A stretch of DNA of 64,000 nt from the NCBI GenBank assembly GCA_030247855.1, contig JAPDRN010000164.1, forward strand, positions 1 through 64,000, given 5' to 3'. The notes beneath the pieces were generated by a model. That model did no database searches and was not told the DNA's origin. It was given only the letters and a program-made list of their open reading frames with translations. Numbering within the stretch: position 1 is the first letter of the stretch; every line of letters begins with the position of its first letter. Of the stretch, positions 1-10,630 are shown in pieces. Both the position numbers and the translations under genes were made by a program. The stretch comes from Knufia peltigerae. Lineage: Eukaryota > Ascomycota > Eurotiomycetes > Chaetothyriales > Trichomeriaceae.

Positions 1-1332
1 CCGACAACAGCGTTGCGCTGGGTGCCGGTTCGGTCGCCGACCGCGAGAACAGCGTGTCGGTCGGCCGCGAAGGTGGCATCGACCGTAGACAGCCTCGTCG
101 AGCATTGTCGCATCCATCTGACTGGCCACGACGGTGCCGGCCGGAAAGTACCGGCCGCATACGGTGGCACCGCCTCTGGGGACGACTCGATCCAGACCCC
201 ATGCCGCGATGGGCATCAGGCGCATGGATTCTTTGAGGACGGCCTCGAGATATGGCAGCTTGTTCACCTGGGTCCACCTGGGTGGGTACGACATGTCGCC
301 GCTCTCGAGAGCCTGGTGTAGTTCGTCTCGCAGTTTCTGCATCGCGCCCGGGTTCCGGCAGAGTAGATGGAGTGTGTACGTCATCGTACCGGCCGTGGTG
401 TCTGCCCCGGCTCCAATGGTGGACATGATGATTCCGAGGATCTCGTCGTGTGCCACCAGCTCGGGGTGTTTGGCCTGCCCGTCGAGGAACTTCTGCATCA
501 AGTCTCGGTTTGTCGTTTGGCCGGGGGAGAGTGATCGTGCCCTGATCTTCTCCAGGCCGACTCGGGCCAAAGCACTGTTGGCCTGCTTCTTCACAATCGA
601 GGCAAATGAGCCCTTGAAGAGGTGGTGCTCCAAGGTCTGCATCGCAGACCATCGTCCCCAGTGGTCGAAACGACCGATGATGGCTTCGAGGATCCCATCC
701 ACGTCGCCTCCCTTCTGCATGAATCCCAGCGATTCGTTGAAGGCGAGGCGCATCAACACATCCACCGCCCAGAGCTGCAGGTAATGTGTGATGTCGAGGG
801 ACGTGTGCTTCCCAAGTACCTCCAAGAGATCCTTTCCAGAGGCGTCGATGGCCGACTCGTAGTCAAGCAGAGAGTTGGTCGTGAACGCGCTCCCGACAGA
901 TCGTCGGACAGCAGTGTGTTGCGCTTCACTCATGGCAATGATGCTAGGAACCGCCCGGCCGCCACTGATGGGCGCAGCAGGATGGTAGGTAGGAGCCTGT
1001 TTCGCGTTAGTCCGGACTCGAGGCAAAGGAAGAAAACGCTCGTTGTCTACCTTTTGCCAGACAGGATTGGTGGCGTAGACGACAGGAACGGCATCAGGAT
1101 CGCTGATGCTGATATGGTTGGGGCCGATACGGACGAGTTGGCCATATTTTTGATGGAGTCGTACCAGTCTCGCCGAGTAGCCTCGCGAGTTCTGCGCTTT
1201 CCATCGCCACAGATCCGTGAAGCCGGCCAGGAATGGACCGGGAATTGAAGCGAAGCGTCGATAAGTCGCGATGCTTTTGCAGGCGAGGAGCAAAAGGACC
1301 AGACCACAGAGAACTCCTGCCAGCGACAACAT
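1..1332 (-). CDS. Cytochrome P450 monooxygenase, 3' end cut by window
   Basis: Membrane-bound P450 that would hydroxylate or otherwise oxidise a small molecule at the ER. The ATG at 1332 opens a hydrophobic N-terminal anchor (MLSLAGVLCGLVLLLL), followed by a proline hinge (IPGPFL) and KYGQLVRIGPNHISI. The I-helix oxygen-binding motif GAGADTT is at about 398-420, and the K-helix ExxR (KESMRLMP) is at about 209-238. The heme-cysteine region lies beyond position 1. A likely 54-nt intron (997-1050, donor gtagac, branch CTAAC, acceptor cag) is in frame and stop-free, so retention cannot be excluded. The text resembles pisatin-demethylase-type fungal P450s, but I do not assign a CYP family. Odd: from about position 70 down to 1 the reading frame stops looking like a P450, and a one-base shift restores a DATF-like stretch (see findings). 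It is divergent from a Zn2Cys6 regulator. Confidence 0.88.
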   Translation of the reverse strand, partial: MLSLAGVLCGLVLLLLACKSIATYRRFASIPGPFLAGFTDLWRWKAQNSRGYSARLVRLHQKYGQLVRIGPNHISISDPDAVPVVYATNPVWQKVDNERFLPLPRVRTNAKQAPTYHPAAPISGGRAVPSIIAMSEAQHTAVRRSVGSAFTTNSLLDYESAIDASGKDLLEVLGKHTSLDITHYLQLWAVDVLMRLAFNESLGFMQKGGDVDGILEAIIGRFDHWGRWSAMQTLEHHLFKGSFASIVKKQANSALARVGLEKIRARSLSPGQTTNRDLMQKFLDGQAKHPELVAHDEILGIIMSTIGAGADTTAGTMTYTLHLLCRNPGAMQKLRDELHQALESGDMSYPPRWTQVNKLPYLEAVLKESMRLMPIAAWGLDRVVPRGGATVCGRYFPAGTVVASQMDATMLDEAVYGRCHLRGRPTRCSRGRRPNRHPAQRCCR

Positions 1333-1767
1333 TGCGATGAGGACTTCTAATCCCGCAGGCGCTGCTAGATCTCAAATATGTCGATTGTAGCATCAGTCTC
1401 GGCGAAGGCTGTGCCGGCCGTATCATTAATCAGTTGTTCTCGACACCCCCCTGAACGTGACGATTCACCGGGATCCTGGTATCATGGACGTAGCTTTCGC
1501 ACTCAACGGCTCCGAGCCACCCTTGAGAACTGGCCTCGGGGGCCATCGTCCAAGCAGGCAGTGTTTGCATCTAGATTCCAAGGTGTGCTCGACTCGGAGC
1601 GTCCTCCGCTCATCTCGTCCTGCCCCTTTATCGGGACGGTATCCCGATAAGGTTCAGACCATCGGCCCGGTTTCTAACCACGTGACCTCGTCTTTGGCCG
1701 AACTCTTATCAAGAGTCCCCACGGCAATCGAATACCTCAAGTTCTCCCCTCCCACTCTATCGACGGT
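1333..1767. promoter_or_regulatory. Divergent promoter between P450 and Zn2Cys6 regulator
   Basis: This 435-bp gap separates two start codons on opposite strands, so it must carry both promoters. It contains several CGG and CCG triplets (for example near 1446-1475 and 1528-1538) of the kind Zn2Cys6 proteins bind. I see no clear TATA box. Co-regulation of the two genes is an inference from the geometry. Confidence 0.5.
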
Positions 1768-3994
1768 ATGAATGACCAGCCCACGCGACCAGTTGGTCGG
1801 AAAAGGCGTCATTCGAACGACGCTCTCAAGCGTTCATCGGTTGCGTAAGTGTGCTCCTCGCGATTGGAAGTCAAGATGTGGACTTACGGAGTTCAGTTGC
1901 GACCGATGCCGCGGCAGGAAGACGAAATGCGCGGGGACATATCCCCAACCCTGTGCTGCATGCGTAGATGCTAGACAGGCCTGTGTCTACTCCGACACGG
2001 AAAAGCGCGTCACGGTCCCCGAAAGGTATGCCGAAGGGCGCTCCCCACGTGTCCGGCGAAGACGGCTGATCGGTTCAGCTACCTACACAAGCTGCAGGCC
2101 CACGCTCGGAAGGCGAACTCACAGACCCGGGCCAACGCCGTCACGTCAGCCGAGGATGCGTCCCAGGATGTGGACTTTGTGGCCTTTACCGGAACTGACA
2201 ACTGGGTTTCCGGCGGCCAAGGACAGTACTGTATGGCGAGAGACAGCAGCTCGATGTGACGAATGGTGCTGATCGGCCCTCCAGACTACATGGGCAATTC
2301 CTCTTCGACGTACATCGCCAACAGGCTTGTTCCGACCAACGAGGCCCTGACTTGGCATCTGTACCCGCACTACGACGACGCTTCCTGGCTTCGACGGCCG
2401 GTCAACGGGGAAGTGCCGCAGTTGCCTCCGTTCGAGTTTGCGAAGCGCTTGTACTCTGCACAACGCTCCTACATCGGCACCATCTTTTCCTTCCTCGACG
2501 ATGACGAGTTCTTCCCGCGCTTGGAGCGCGTGTACTCGCGACCTCCGGACCCTGCTGACCAAGAAGCGTGCCTCGTCTGCTGCCAAGTCTTGCTCGTGCT
2601 CGCCCTGGGCCAGATGTACTCTGTCAACCAATGGACCGGCAATGATGGACCTCCGGGCTTCGGTTACTTCAAGTCGGCGTTGAAGTTCCTCCCGGATAGC
2701 CACGAGGACAACTCGATCCTGTTTGTGGAGGTGCTGAGCTACGTGGGCTACTACATGCAGACCTTGAATCGCAGAGACGCCGCCTACCTCTACCTTGGGT
2801 TGGCGATGCGGATGGCGATTTCACTGGGGCTGCACCAGGAAATCACCGATCAAGAGCTCGACCCCCACGAACGGGAACGCCGACGCCGCGTCTGGTGGTC
2901 TACCTATAGTCTAGACCGGCTGCTCAGCGTAACTTCGGGCCACCCAATCTCGATCCAAGACGATGATATCGACGTGCTGCTCCCTAGCCCGACCGAGGGC
3001 GAGAATCCCCACCTGCCGATGATCCTCAGATGTTACACTTCCTTATCGAAGATCCTTGGCCGCATCGGAGAGGAGATTTATAGGAGGAAGCAAAAGTCCG
3101 GAACGAACCTTGGTGCCTCGGTTCAGAACGTTATGGACAGTCTCTCCGACTGGTTTCGGCAGATTCCGCCCGACTCGAGGCTCGAAATCTCCGACCTGGA
3201 CAAAGAGGTCCGCCGAGAGCAGGTATCTCTCTATCTCTACTACTACCAGTGCATCAACATGACCGCCCGACCACTGATCCTCTACGCGGTCCGCAGGCAC
3301 ATGGCAACCATCGCTCAGCGGTCCGCGACGGCGCGATGGGAGGATGGCCTGCCGGCAGGCATGGTGAGTGTAATTCAGGCTGCTATTGCTGCTGCGCGCT
3401 CGAGCGTTTCCATCCTGGACAAGGCGACCAAGTTCAATCTCGTAGGTACGTGGCCTCTTCCTCCTTCAGTCTCGTAACAAGCTTCACGTGTATTGAGCCC
3501 TTGCTGTAGCCACGTATGGTTTCATCGACGGGGAGCAGGCATTCTCGTCAGCCCTCCTGCTGGTCATGGTGAACATGGCCTTTCCACATACCGCGATTGA
3601 TGCCTCTGCCATGGACACTTCACTCCACGTGTTACAAGGCATGGCCGACAGGGGCAACAGATATATTCGTGCGTGCCATTCACTTCTGCACAAAATAAGA
3701 GAAAGCATCAAATCGAGGCCGCCTTTAGAGGCGCAGCCGGAAATGACCTCCCAGAACCAACGGCTGCAGCAGGGCAATGGTCAGCAGCTTTTTCATCTTC
3801 AGCCAGCTGCTTTAGACCCCGTGGCTGCAAACATGACGGACTTGCCGGATACAAGTTGGTCCTTGGCCATGGACGACGACGTTGGTCTGTGGACGGAGGT
3901 TCTAGACTCTATTGGTATTGATATGGATAGGCACTGGGTGGAGACGGCGCTGAGGGCCGAGGATCCTCTGATGATGGCGATGAGGAGCACGTAG
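1768..3994 (+). CDS. Zn2Cys6 transcription factor with fungal-specific TF domain
   Basis: Nuclear regulator of 667 residues from five exons: 1768-1844, 1897-2025, 2079-2230, 2285-3445 and 3510-3994. Introns are 52, 53, 54 and 64 nt. The first intron splits the DNA-binding domain just before CDRCRGRKTKC, which continues as PQPCAACVDARQACVY, giving the six zinc-binding cysteines. A short linker (SYLHKLQA) follows. The middle domain begins at GQYYYMGNSSS and contains the XlnR-type signature ERRRRVWWSTYSLDR and GHPISI. The acidic tail is rich in Asp and Met. The start at 1768 is the only one that reads into the finger after splicing; the ATG at 1772 is out of frame. It lies between a P450 and an MFS permease and is the obvious candidate to control them. 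Confidence 0.9.
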
Positions 3995-4609
3995 GGACCG
4001 TTTGTGCTCTTTGTATAGTACTGTGTCATTAGCTTGGCCGAATGTTGGCGCCTGGACGCCATCGGCAGATGTGACTGTTCTCGACTTCAAATTTGTGTAT
4101 CTCAATGAACCAAGATGTCCGGACGGCCAATTGTGTCCCCAACCAGACTATCCGCCTCGAATACCTTTGTGGTGCTGGAGACAGTCCCAGCGGTCCCTCC
4201 TCTTGCAAATAGGAGTTCCCGGGCCGGCCGTCCGCACAGAAACAGGTCAGCTGCAGTTCTTACGGACTTTGAGCTTCCCAGTGTCTCTGAACCCCGAACA
4301 GAACATTTGACAAGTTGTCGGCTGGGAGATTAGTGCCAAGATGGCTTGGATCTGTGTTATCAGGAGTTCGAAGACCATGATCGGGATGGACCTCCGATCG
4401 ACTTATCTCTGCCTCGACCCACAGGGTTCGCTGCTGACCTAACGGCCTCCTGGCTAAAGCGCATCCAACATTGATATATCGTCCTGTAGAAACCACGATG
4501 CATGAAAACTCGACTTTTGATACCTGTACTCGACTGCAAGAGGACCACCCAGATCCTGCATCAACCAAGCTGCTATACTCGTCACTCTCGCGGTCACTTT
4601 CTTCGTACA
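3995..4609. other. Intergenic region, regulator to MFS permease
   Basis: 615 bp between two same-strand genes. It holds the 3' UTR of the regulator and the promoter of the permease. Open frames here are short and without protein-like content, and I see no repeat. Confidence 0.5.
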
Positions 4610-6495
4610 ATGGCTGACCTAGTATCCGGGGACTCCAAAGAGTCGATCAAAGGGGTGCAAGCTTGCCCTGAGCCAATTGATCATTCCATCTCCAACGGCG
4701 ACACGGACTGGACTGTTGCTGAAGAGACAGCGGTTCGGAGAAAGTTCGATCTTGTGGTCACACCTTTGTGCACCGTTCTCTACCTGTGCTGTGCTATTGA
4801 CCGGTACGTCGTTCCAAAGTCCTCTCAACGTCAGTCTTCTAACGGGTAGAAACAGCTCGGCCATCGGGTAGGTCTTCCCAATTCAATCTTCTCAACCGAT
4901 CACGGTCTCACGCGTCGAAGAAATGCCAAGATCGAAGGTATGGGGGATGACATCGGCCTTGTGGGCTATCAGTACAACATCGTCCTGACGATATTTTTTT
5001 GCATGTATCTGATGTAAGAGAACTCCCCCTTTTGATGGTTAGCAGCAAGTCGTTAAATTTGCCAAGGGTCGAGGTCCCCAGCAATATCATTCTGAAGAGC
5101 GTCGGTCCAAAGTGGTATCGTAAGTGTCGTGTAATGTCCTCGTCTCTTCACCCTCGACAGACCCCTGACGGATCTCAGTTCCCGGCCTAACCTTTGCTTT
5201 TGGGCTTGTGTCCCTCTGCACCGCCTTTGTCGAGTCATACGCCGGACTGGCCGTCGCCCGGGCATTCCTTGGTATCTTCGAGGGCGGTGCCATGCCGGCG
5301 GTCGCGTTCATACTCAGCTGTTTCTACAAGAAGAAAGAGCTGTTTCTGCGCATGTCCTTCTTCATCGCGTCGAGTTCGTTGGCAAACTCTTTCGGAGGCC
5401 TCTTGGCCGCAGGTTTGTCGGAGATTCCGCGATGGGGTTCGCCCTCGGCGCCCTTGCACACGTGGCGGAACATTTTCTTCTTCGAGGGTCTGATGACGAT
5501 GATGATTTCTGCGTCGGCCCCCTGGTTCCTACCCCAGGGCCCGGCGACTGCAAGTTTTCTGACGCCGCGACAACGCTACATCGCCGCCGAGCGCATGTAC
5601 CGCGAGATCGCAGCGGTAAGCCTTGCTCTCAAATCCAAAGAAAAAACATCCGGCACGATATTGACAGGATAGCAGCATCCAAAACAACGTGTCGGCTGGA
5701 AACACGTCAGGTCTGCCATTTTCAATGTCCACACACAGGTCTGTGCGTGGACATTCTTCTGCTCAAACGCAGCGGTTCAGAGCTTCGGTGCCTTTGTCCC
5801 CAGCATTCTTCGAGCCTTTGGCTGGACTTCCACCGAGGCCCAGCTCAAATCGGTGCCGCCGTATCTGGTTGCGTGCGTATGCACGGTCGCTCTGGGCTGG
5901 GCCAGTGACCGAGTGGGTCAGAGAGGCATCTTCATTGCCGGGGTCCTGCCCACTGCCATTGTCGGCTTCGCCATGCTGCGTTGGACGGACAGCGCGTCGG
6001 CCAAATACGCTGCGGTTTTCTTGAACGCCATCGGGTGCTTCGCAGCGAGTGCGGGTATGTTGAGCTGGGGGATCAATAGTGAGTCCTCTCCAAGTGATTT
6101 GAGTCACAACATGCAAGACTCTGACAACGTCCAGACGCTGGGAACCCCGCGGCTGCAGCTGTAGCTGGAGGTTACATCGTGGCCATCGGTACCATCGGAG
6201 GCGTTGTCTCCACGTAAGGAATTCTGCAGAGAGTCGTGCGGACGAGAGAGACTGACATTGTCACAGATGGACTTATCTCCCGAGCGATGCTCCCGACTAC
6301 CACAAAGGCCACACCATATTCTTCGGCTTGATGCTGTTCTGCTTTGCATTGTCCCTGCTTGGTATTGCCCACTGTGTGTACGAGAACCGCCTCCGGGCGA
6401 GTGGAAAGCGAGATCACCGCCTGGACGGGGTAACAAGTGACGAAGCTAAGATGAATAAAGGCCACAAGAATCCGGAATTTCGATATATGTTGTGA
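4610..6495 (+). CDS. MFS permease, Dal5/anion:cation symporter type
   Basis: Plasma-membrane permease of the Dal5 (allantoate/nicotinate-like) family, 500 residues, probably importing an organic acid or amide. Eight exons: 4610-4803, 4856-4867, 4921-5013, 5067-5119, 5179-5615, 5673-6078, 6135-6213 and 6267-6495. Family signatures seen after splicing are the N-terminal charged region VRRKFDLVVTPL, the TM1 end AIDRSAIGNAKIEGM, MVEVPSNIILK, ARAFLGIFEGGAMPAV, WASDRVGQRG and NPAAAAVAGGYIVAIG. The second exon is only 12 nt yet supplies residues of the diagnostic DRS-IGNA motif. The start at 4610 has a good context (acaATGGC); an upstream in-phase reading near 4502 is not needed. It lies 615 bp downstream of a Zn2Cys6 gene and P450 on the same side, suggesting uptake of the P450's substrate. 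The substrate is unknown. Confidence 0.9.
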
Positions 6496-7169
6496 GTTCT
6501 TTGTGGTACAAGCAGCCGATAGAGAATGCGAAGTAGTGGACGACAGTCATGATCTGGCGTTACGCACCTCAGCGGTAAGGTGGTCTGAGCCTATCAGTTC
6601 CGGTAGGGAATATCACGTACCGGTGCTAGGAAGACAAGTCTGAACCTCCCGCATGAATTCGAATCAGTATATACGTTTACACTCTGTCGTGTGTTGCTGA
6701 ACCGTGAAAGCGTAGTCCGGGGAATTCCTTCAGGCCTCCGATGTTGGATCACTTACAGAGTATGTACCACCATCTTGGAGTAGATTTGGCAAATGCGACC
6801 TGTGCTAAGGTCTTGCACCTCTACATCTTCTGCATTGAATCGTGCTGGACATACGCTCGGCCTATCTCTTTCAGAGAAGTCCAATTCAGTCCAATCTAAG
6901 CACGGAGGTGACAAGGTCTCCTCTGATTGGTCTCATGGCACTCCCCAAGGCATCATCGTCAAGGAAGAAAGGGTCTGAAGATGTGGCTGGAAACATTCAC
7001 CAAGCTGAATATTTTTTGGAGTTTTAGACCCCCTTTGTTTTGGAACTTGAAGACCATTACTACATACTTATCCTCTAGGACGAATACTTTCAAGTCGAGC
7101 AGATGTTCGTTTTCCCCTGCAAATGTGATCCTGTGTGTACCATTGTACGTGTATGTTTGTGTTTCACAG
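6496..7169. other. Intergenic region before DUF218 gene
   Basis: 674 bp, AT-richer than the genes to the left. It holds the MFS terminator and the promoter or 5' UTR of the next gene. A YAG directly before the ATG at 7170 (tttcacag) could be the acceptor of a 5' UTR intron. Otherwise I see nothing. Confidence 0.4.
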
Positions 7170-8313
7170 ATGATGACTTTTCCCTCTGATGAACAACCAC
7201 CATCCCTCCCTACCCACCTCATCATAGTGTGCTGTCACGCCATTTACCTAGGTCCGTCTGGGACCGATGCTTCAAAATCAAAACCAAGTCGGGATGAAAA
7301 GAATTGGTTGATTGAACCTTTCCAACAAGGCGAAACCGACACTTATATTGCACACGTCGAGGCAGGGGTGAAGGAATTGGCGAAAGATCCCACCGCGATG
7401 TTGGTGTTTAGTGGGGGTGCTACCAAGAGAGATCAAACGTCCAAAACCGAAGGGGATGGATATTTTGTGAGTTTCGCCTTTACCTGGAATATGAAGTTAT
7501 CAATACGAACAATGGAAAACCGAATATGAAAATGTGAGTGCTAATGGATTTTCCAATGTCTAGGACGTCGCTTTGGAACATGATTTTTTTAAACTCGACA
7601 CTGATACTGATATGGGTACGAGTATGAGTACAAACACAAGTAATCTTCGTGATCGAATCTTTATCGATCGTTACGCGACAGATTCTTATCAAAACATCTT
7701 GTCAAGTTTAATACAATGGCCGTTGTTTGTTGATCAATACAACAAATCCAATACATCATCGACTCCGTCGGCGACACAGAACTTTCTACAGAGCGCCGAG
7801 GCGAGTTCGAGTGCGAGTGCGAGTACCAGCGGGGTCACGGGCGACAAAAACACATCATGGCCAACAAGACTCACCATAATCTCTCACGAATTTAAACGGG
7901 CTCGTTTTCTGGACCTACACTTACCAGCCATACAATTCTTGTCGTCTGAGGACACCCCGTCAGACTCACACTCACACTCACACTCACAATCGAAAAGTAT
8001 AAAATATATCGGTGTTGATCCACCATTTGACGAGGTCAGGATGAGAGAGATTCAAAAAGGTGACGAGATCCGTGGCTATGGAGCTTGGAAGGAAGATTTG
8101 TACGCCTCGGGAGAACTTTTGAGCTCAAAGAGGTTCAAGAGGGGTTGGGATCCTGACGTCTTTAGAAAGCAAGTTCTGGACAAGTATTGTAATCACCATC
8201 ACCATCAAGACGACAAAAATTGTCACAACGTGAGGGATGTGTTGGAAAAAGTCATGTTTTGGAACGACCGAACCAGTGGTGGAAGATTGACCGAGGAAGA
8301 TGTACCTTGGTAA
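7170..8313 (+). CDS. DUF218-domain protein
   Basis: Predicted soluble protein of 348 residues from two exons, 7170-7466 and 7564-8313. The first segment (PTHLIIVCCHAIYLG), the glycine-rich loop LVFSGGATK, the acidic KTEGDGYF segment and the later LTIISHEFKRARFLDLHLPA are the landmarks of eukaryotic DUF218 proteins. In bacteria this domain occurs in ElyC/SanA-like envelope proteins; the fungal function is unknown. Odd: the protein carries low-complexity inserts, a Ser-rich run near 7800-7835 and a Ser-His repeat built from tandem CACTCA units near 7966-7990. There is also a His/Asp-rich patch near 8190-8215. Methionine 7170 or 7173 could initiate, and an upstream exon is possible. It converges on ECO1. 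Confidence 0.75.
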
Positions 8314-8976
8314 ACAAACGATCCAATACCTAATCTACCTTACCTGAGCTGAAAGTCCATTTTACTGCACAATGTACAGAAAATATGATGAAGTTGGATC
8401 TTACGAGACTTGGGGAGTCGTTGTCATGTCAAGATTACCACACTCTCACCTAGGTAGATAGCACACGTATTTTCTTCTTCTAGACAACAAGTCGGTTTGA
8501 TACACCTTACGAGTACATTTTTTGGGATACAAGGTGTAAGATGCAAAACAGAGACACAAAACATAATCACATACTGCTACTGTGTAAAATGTACCAAGTA
8601 CCTATACATATCCTGTTCGTCTCTTAAATCCAACATACACACACACACACACCCACGCATATGTACAAAAACAAGGTCTCGCGGGCGCCTTCTGATCCTC
8701 GTTTACCGTCACACAAAAAAAAAAATCCATACTTGGACAAAAAGATTTCACAACCAAAGTGCGCAGCAGCACCCTCCCACCCTTTTTTTCCCAAATGCTC
8801 CTGTACCCCCGTACCTTGTCCCTCTACCGGTCCCAGCTCCCCACGTTCCATCCCTTTTTTTCGGTAATACAGTGTCGAGAAAACACATGTAGGTGGGAAA
8901 CGTCCTGTCTTATCCTACACAAAAAAAAAGTAAAAGACAAATTCAGCAAAAATCAGCAAGTTCATGTTCATGTCAT
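8314..8976. other. Convergent 3' gap, DUF218 gene and ECO1
   Basis: 663 bp between two gene ends. It contains a short dinucleotide run (AC repeat, about 8636-8653) and several A and T homopolymers of 7-9 nt (8713, 8785, 8921). These fit 3' UTR and polyadenylation sequence. No gene is visible. Confidence 0.45.
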
Positions 8977-10630
8977 TCACTCTTCTCGATAAACAGACCA
9001 TCCATCATCAGCTCCGAACCATGCCCTCGCCAAAGCGGCGCCACTCTCGGTGGGTTGGCTGAACGCCACTTGGTCAGGTTCAATCTCCATGCCGTAAATG
9101 AATTGACTCATGACACATTCCAGCAAATTGTTCGCGATGCCCTTGTGTCGGAAAGCTCGGCTCGTCCAGATGCGGCTAACGCCCACCACGGCGAGGTGCG
9201 TCTCCTCCGAGATACTGATGCTTGACGAAGGTCCCGAGGAAGTCGGGCTGGCTACCGGTGTTGGAATCTGAGGCTTCCCAAGGGGTTGATCTGCTTCTTC
9301 GCCATTGAACTCTGTAGCGGCTGGAGTCGCTGGGCCGGTCGTCTGTCGGAAATTGGGTTGGTGGTGGCCATTCAGAGACATGATTTCGCCGGTGGCGGTT
9401 TCGGTCGGAAGGACTCGGTGGGCCTTTGTTATTCGCTCCGCGAGGCAGATTCCCACGCACTTGTCCTCGATGATGTGCAAAAAGGCCTTGTAACGATCGC
9501 ATTTCTTCGTGTTGTCGTCGTCCTTCTCGTCTTCCAGAGCACGCTGACTCCACAGATCCTCCTCTTTGATTTCCACGCTCCCAAGCTCCTTGTTGACAAT
9601 CGAAAGCACTTTCTGCACCGTTCTACGTGCAGGCAAGGACAATTTCCGGTCCACCACCACAACACTCCCGGGGATGTGGGCCACTTGGTAGCACCATCTC
9701 ATGGCCGACTTGAGGAACGGCTTTCCGAGCTCGATGCCAGAACTGTCGCGATGGTGAAACATGTGATGAAGCTGGTTGTCCTCGGATGACGTGGGTACAT
9801 AGGACATTTGGCATTGTGGACATGTCGTTGGGCCAGTTGGTTGGCCTAGATCCAGCACCGTTTGGACCAGGTTTTGTTTTGGTAACGACGGTCGCGACAC
9901 TGGACGCGTAATTGACGTCTGGTCCCCTTCTTGCCTCTCCGACGCGTCTGTGCTTGCTGGTTGAGAGCTTTGGGCGCGTAGGCTCGAGTTGAAAATCTCA
10001 GAGAGTGGCTCCGAGTCGTGACGCGTAGGTTCCGTTCGGACTGGTGCGAGTAATTGTGCTTCGCGTTTCCTCTTTGCATCTTTCAGTTTCTTCATCTCTT
10101 TTCTTGCCTTGTCAATTGCCGAGAAGTTGAACTTGCGAACTTTGATCCGCGGTGGTGTGAGTTGTAGGATGGGGGGAGGAGAGGATGGTGGGGTGATGGT
10201 GCTGGAGCCTGGGCCTTCTTCGTGTGATTCTGCCGAAAAGACAGTACTGTTCTTTCGCGACGGCGAGGAGGAGAGTGCAGCTACACTGGTCTCGCGTATG
10301 GCGCGTTCGAGGCTATCCTCGAGATCAATGGGTTTGATGATCGCGTTCTCGTTGTATCCGCCGGAAGTAAAAGACGGCGCGTTCCAAGCATCCTCGAGGC
10401 GCTGGCGCTTTGGCGGACGATAGTCCTCACCATCCCAGGCGCGCCGCACGTTACGGCTGTATGTTCGCATCAAGAGGCCCCTGAGGCGAAAGGAAGATTA
10501 GCGAGTGACGATATTGACAGGGGTGGGATGCGATTGCAATTGCAGGCAAAGATGCAGTCTGGACGGGATGACATGGAACATACCCTTTGTAACTGTTGGT
10601 GACCGTGTATGGATACACAACAGGTGACAT
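8977..10630 (-). CDS. ECO1: Sister chromatid cohesion N-acetyltransferase (Eco1/Ctf7)
   Basis: Nuclear enzyme that acetylates the cohesin subunit Smc3 during S phase to lock cohesion. The conserved parts are a C2H2 finger (CPQCQMSY...DNQLHHMFHH) in the middle and a C-terminal GNAT-like acetyltransferase domain. The latter has RIWTSRAFRHKGIANNLL as acetyl-CoA loop and AFSQPTESGAALA near the end, diagnostic of Eco1. The N-terminal half is disordered, basic and Ser/Pro-rich. I favour two exons, 10630-10584 and 10480-8977 (516 residues), because the first ATG has A at -3, the 103-nt intron has a gtatgt donor and a CTAAT branch, and the frame is kept. The alternative is a start at 10470 (MRTYSRNVRR, 497 residues). 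Fungal-length Eco1 with a long N-terminus is usual. Confidence 0.9.

Noticed and set aside
134..1248. Long plus-strand open frames over 134-784 and 622-1248
   Set aside because: They lie antisense to the P450, which carries recognisable motifs on the minus strand. Their translations show no family features.
1772..2272. Plus-strand frame with an apparent zinc cluster starting at 1772
   Set aside because: The ATG at 1772 is not in frame with the correct product. Splicing from 1768 explains the zinc cluster without it, and the rest of that frame is intron or out of phase.
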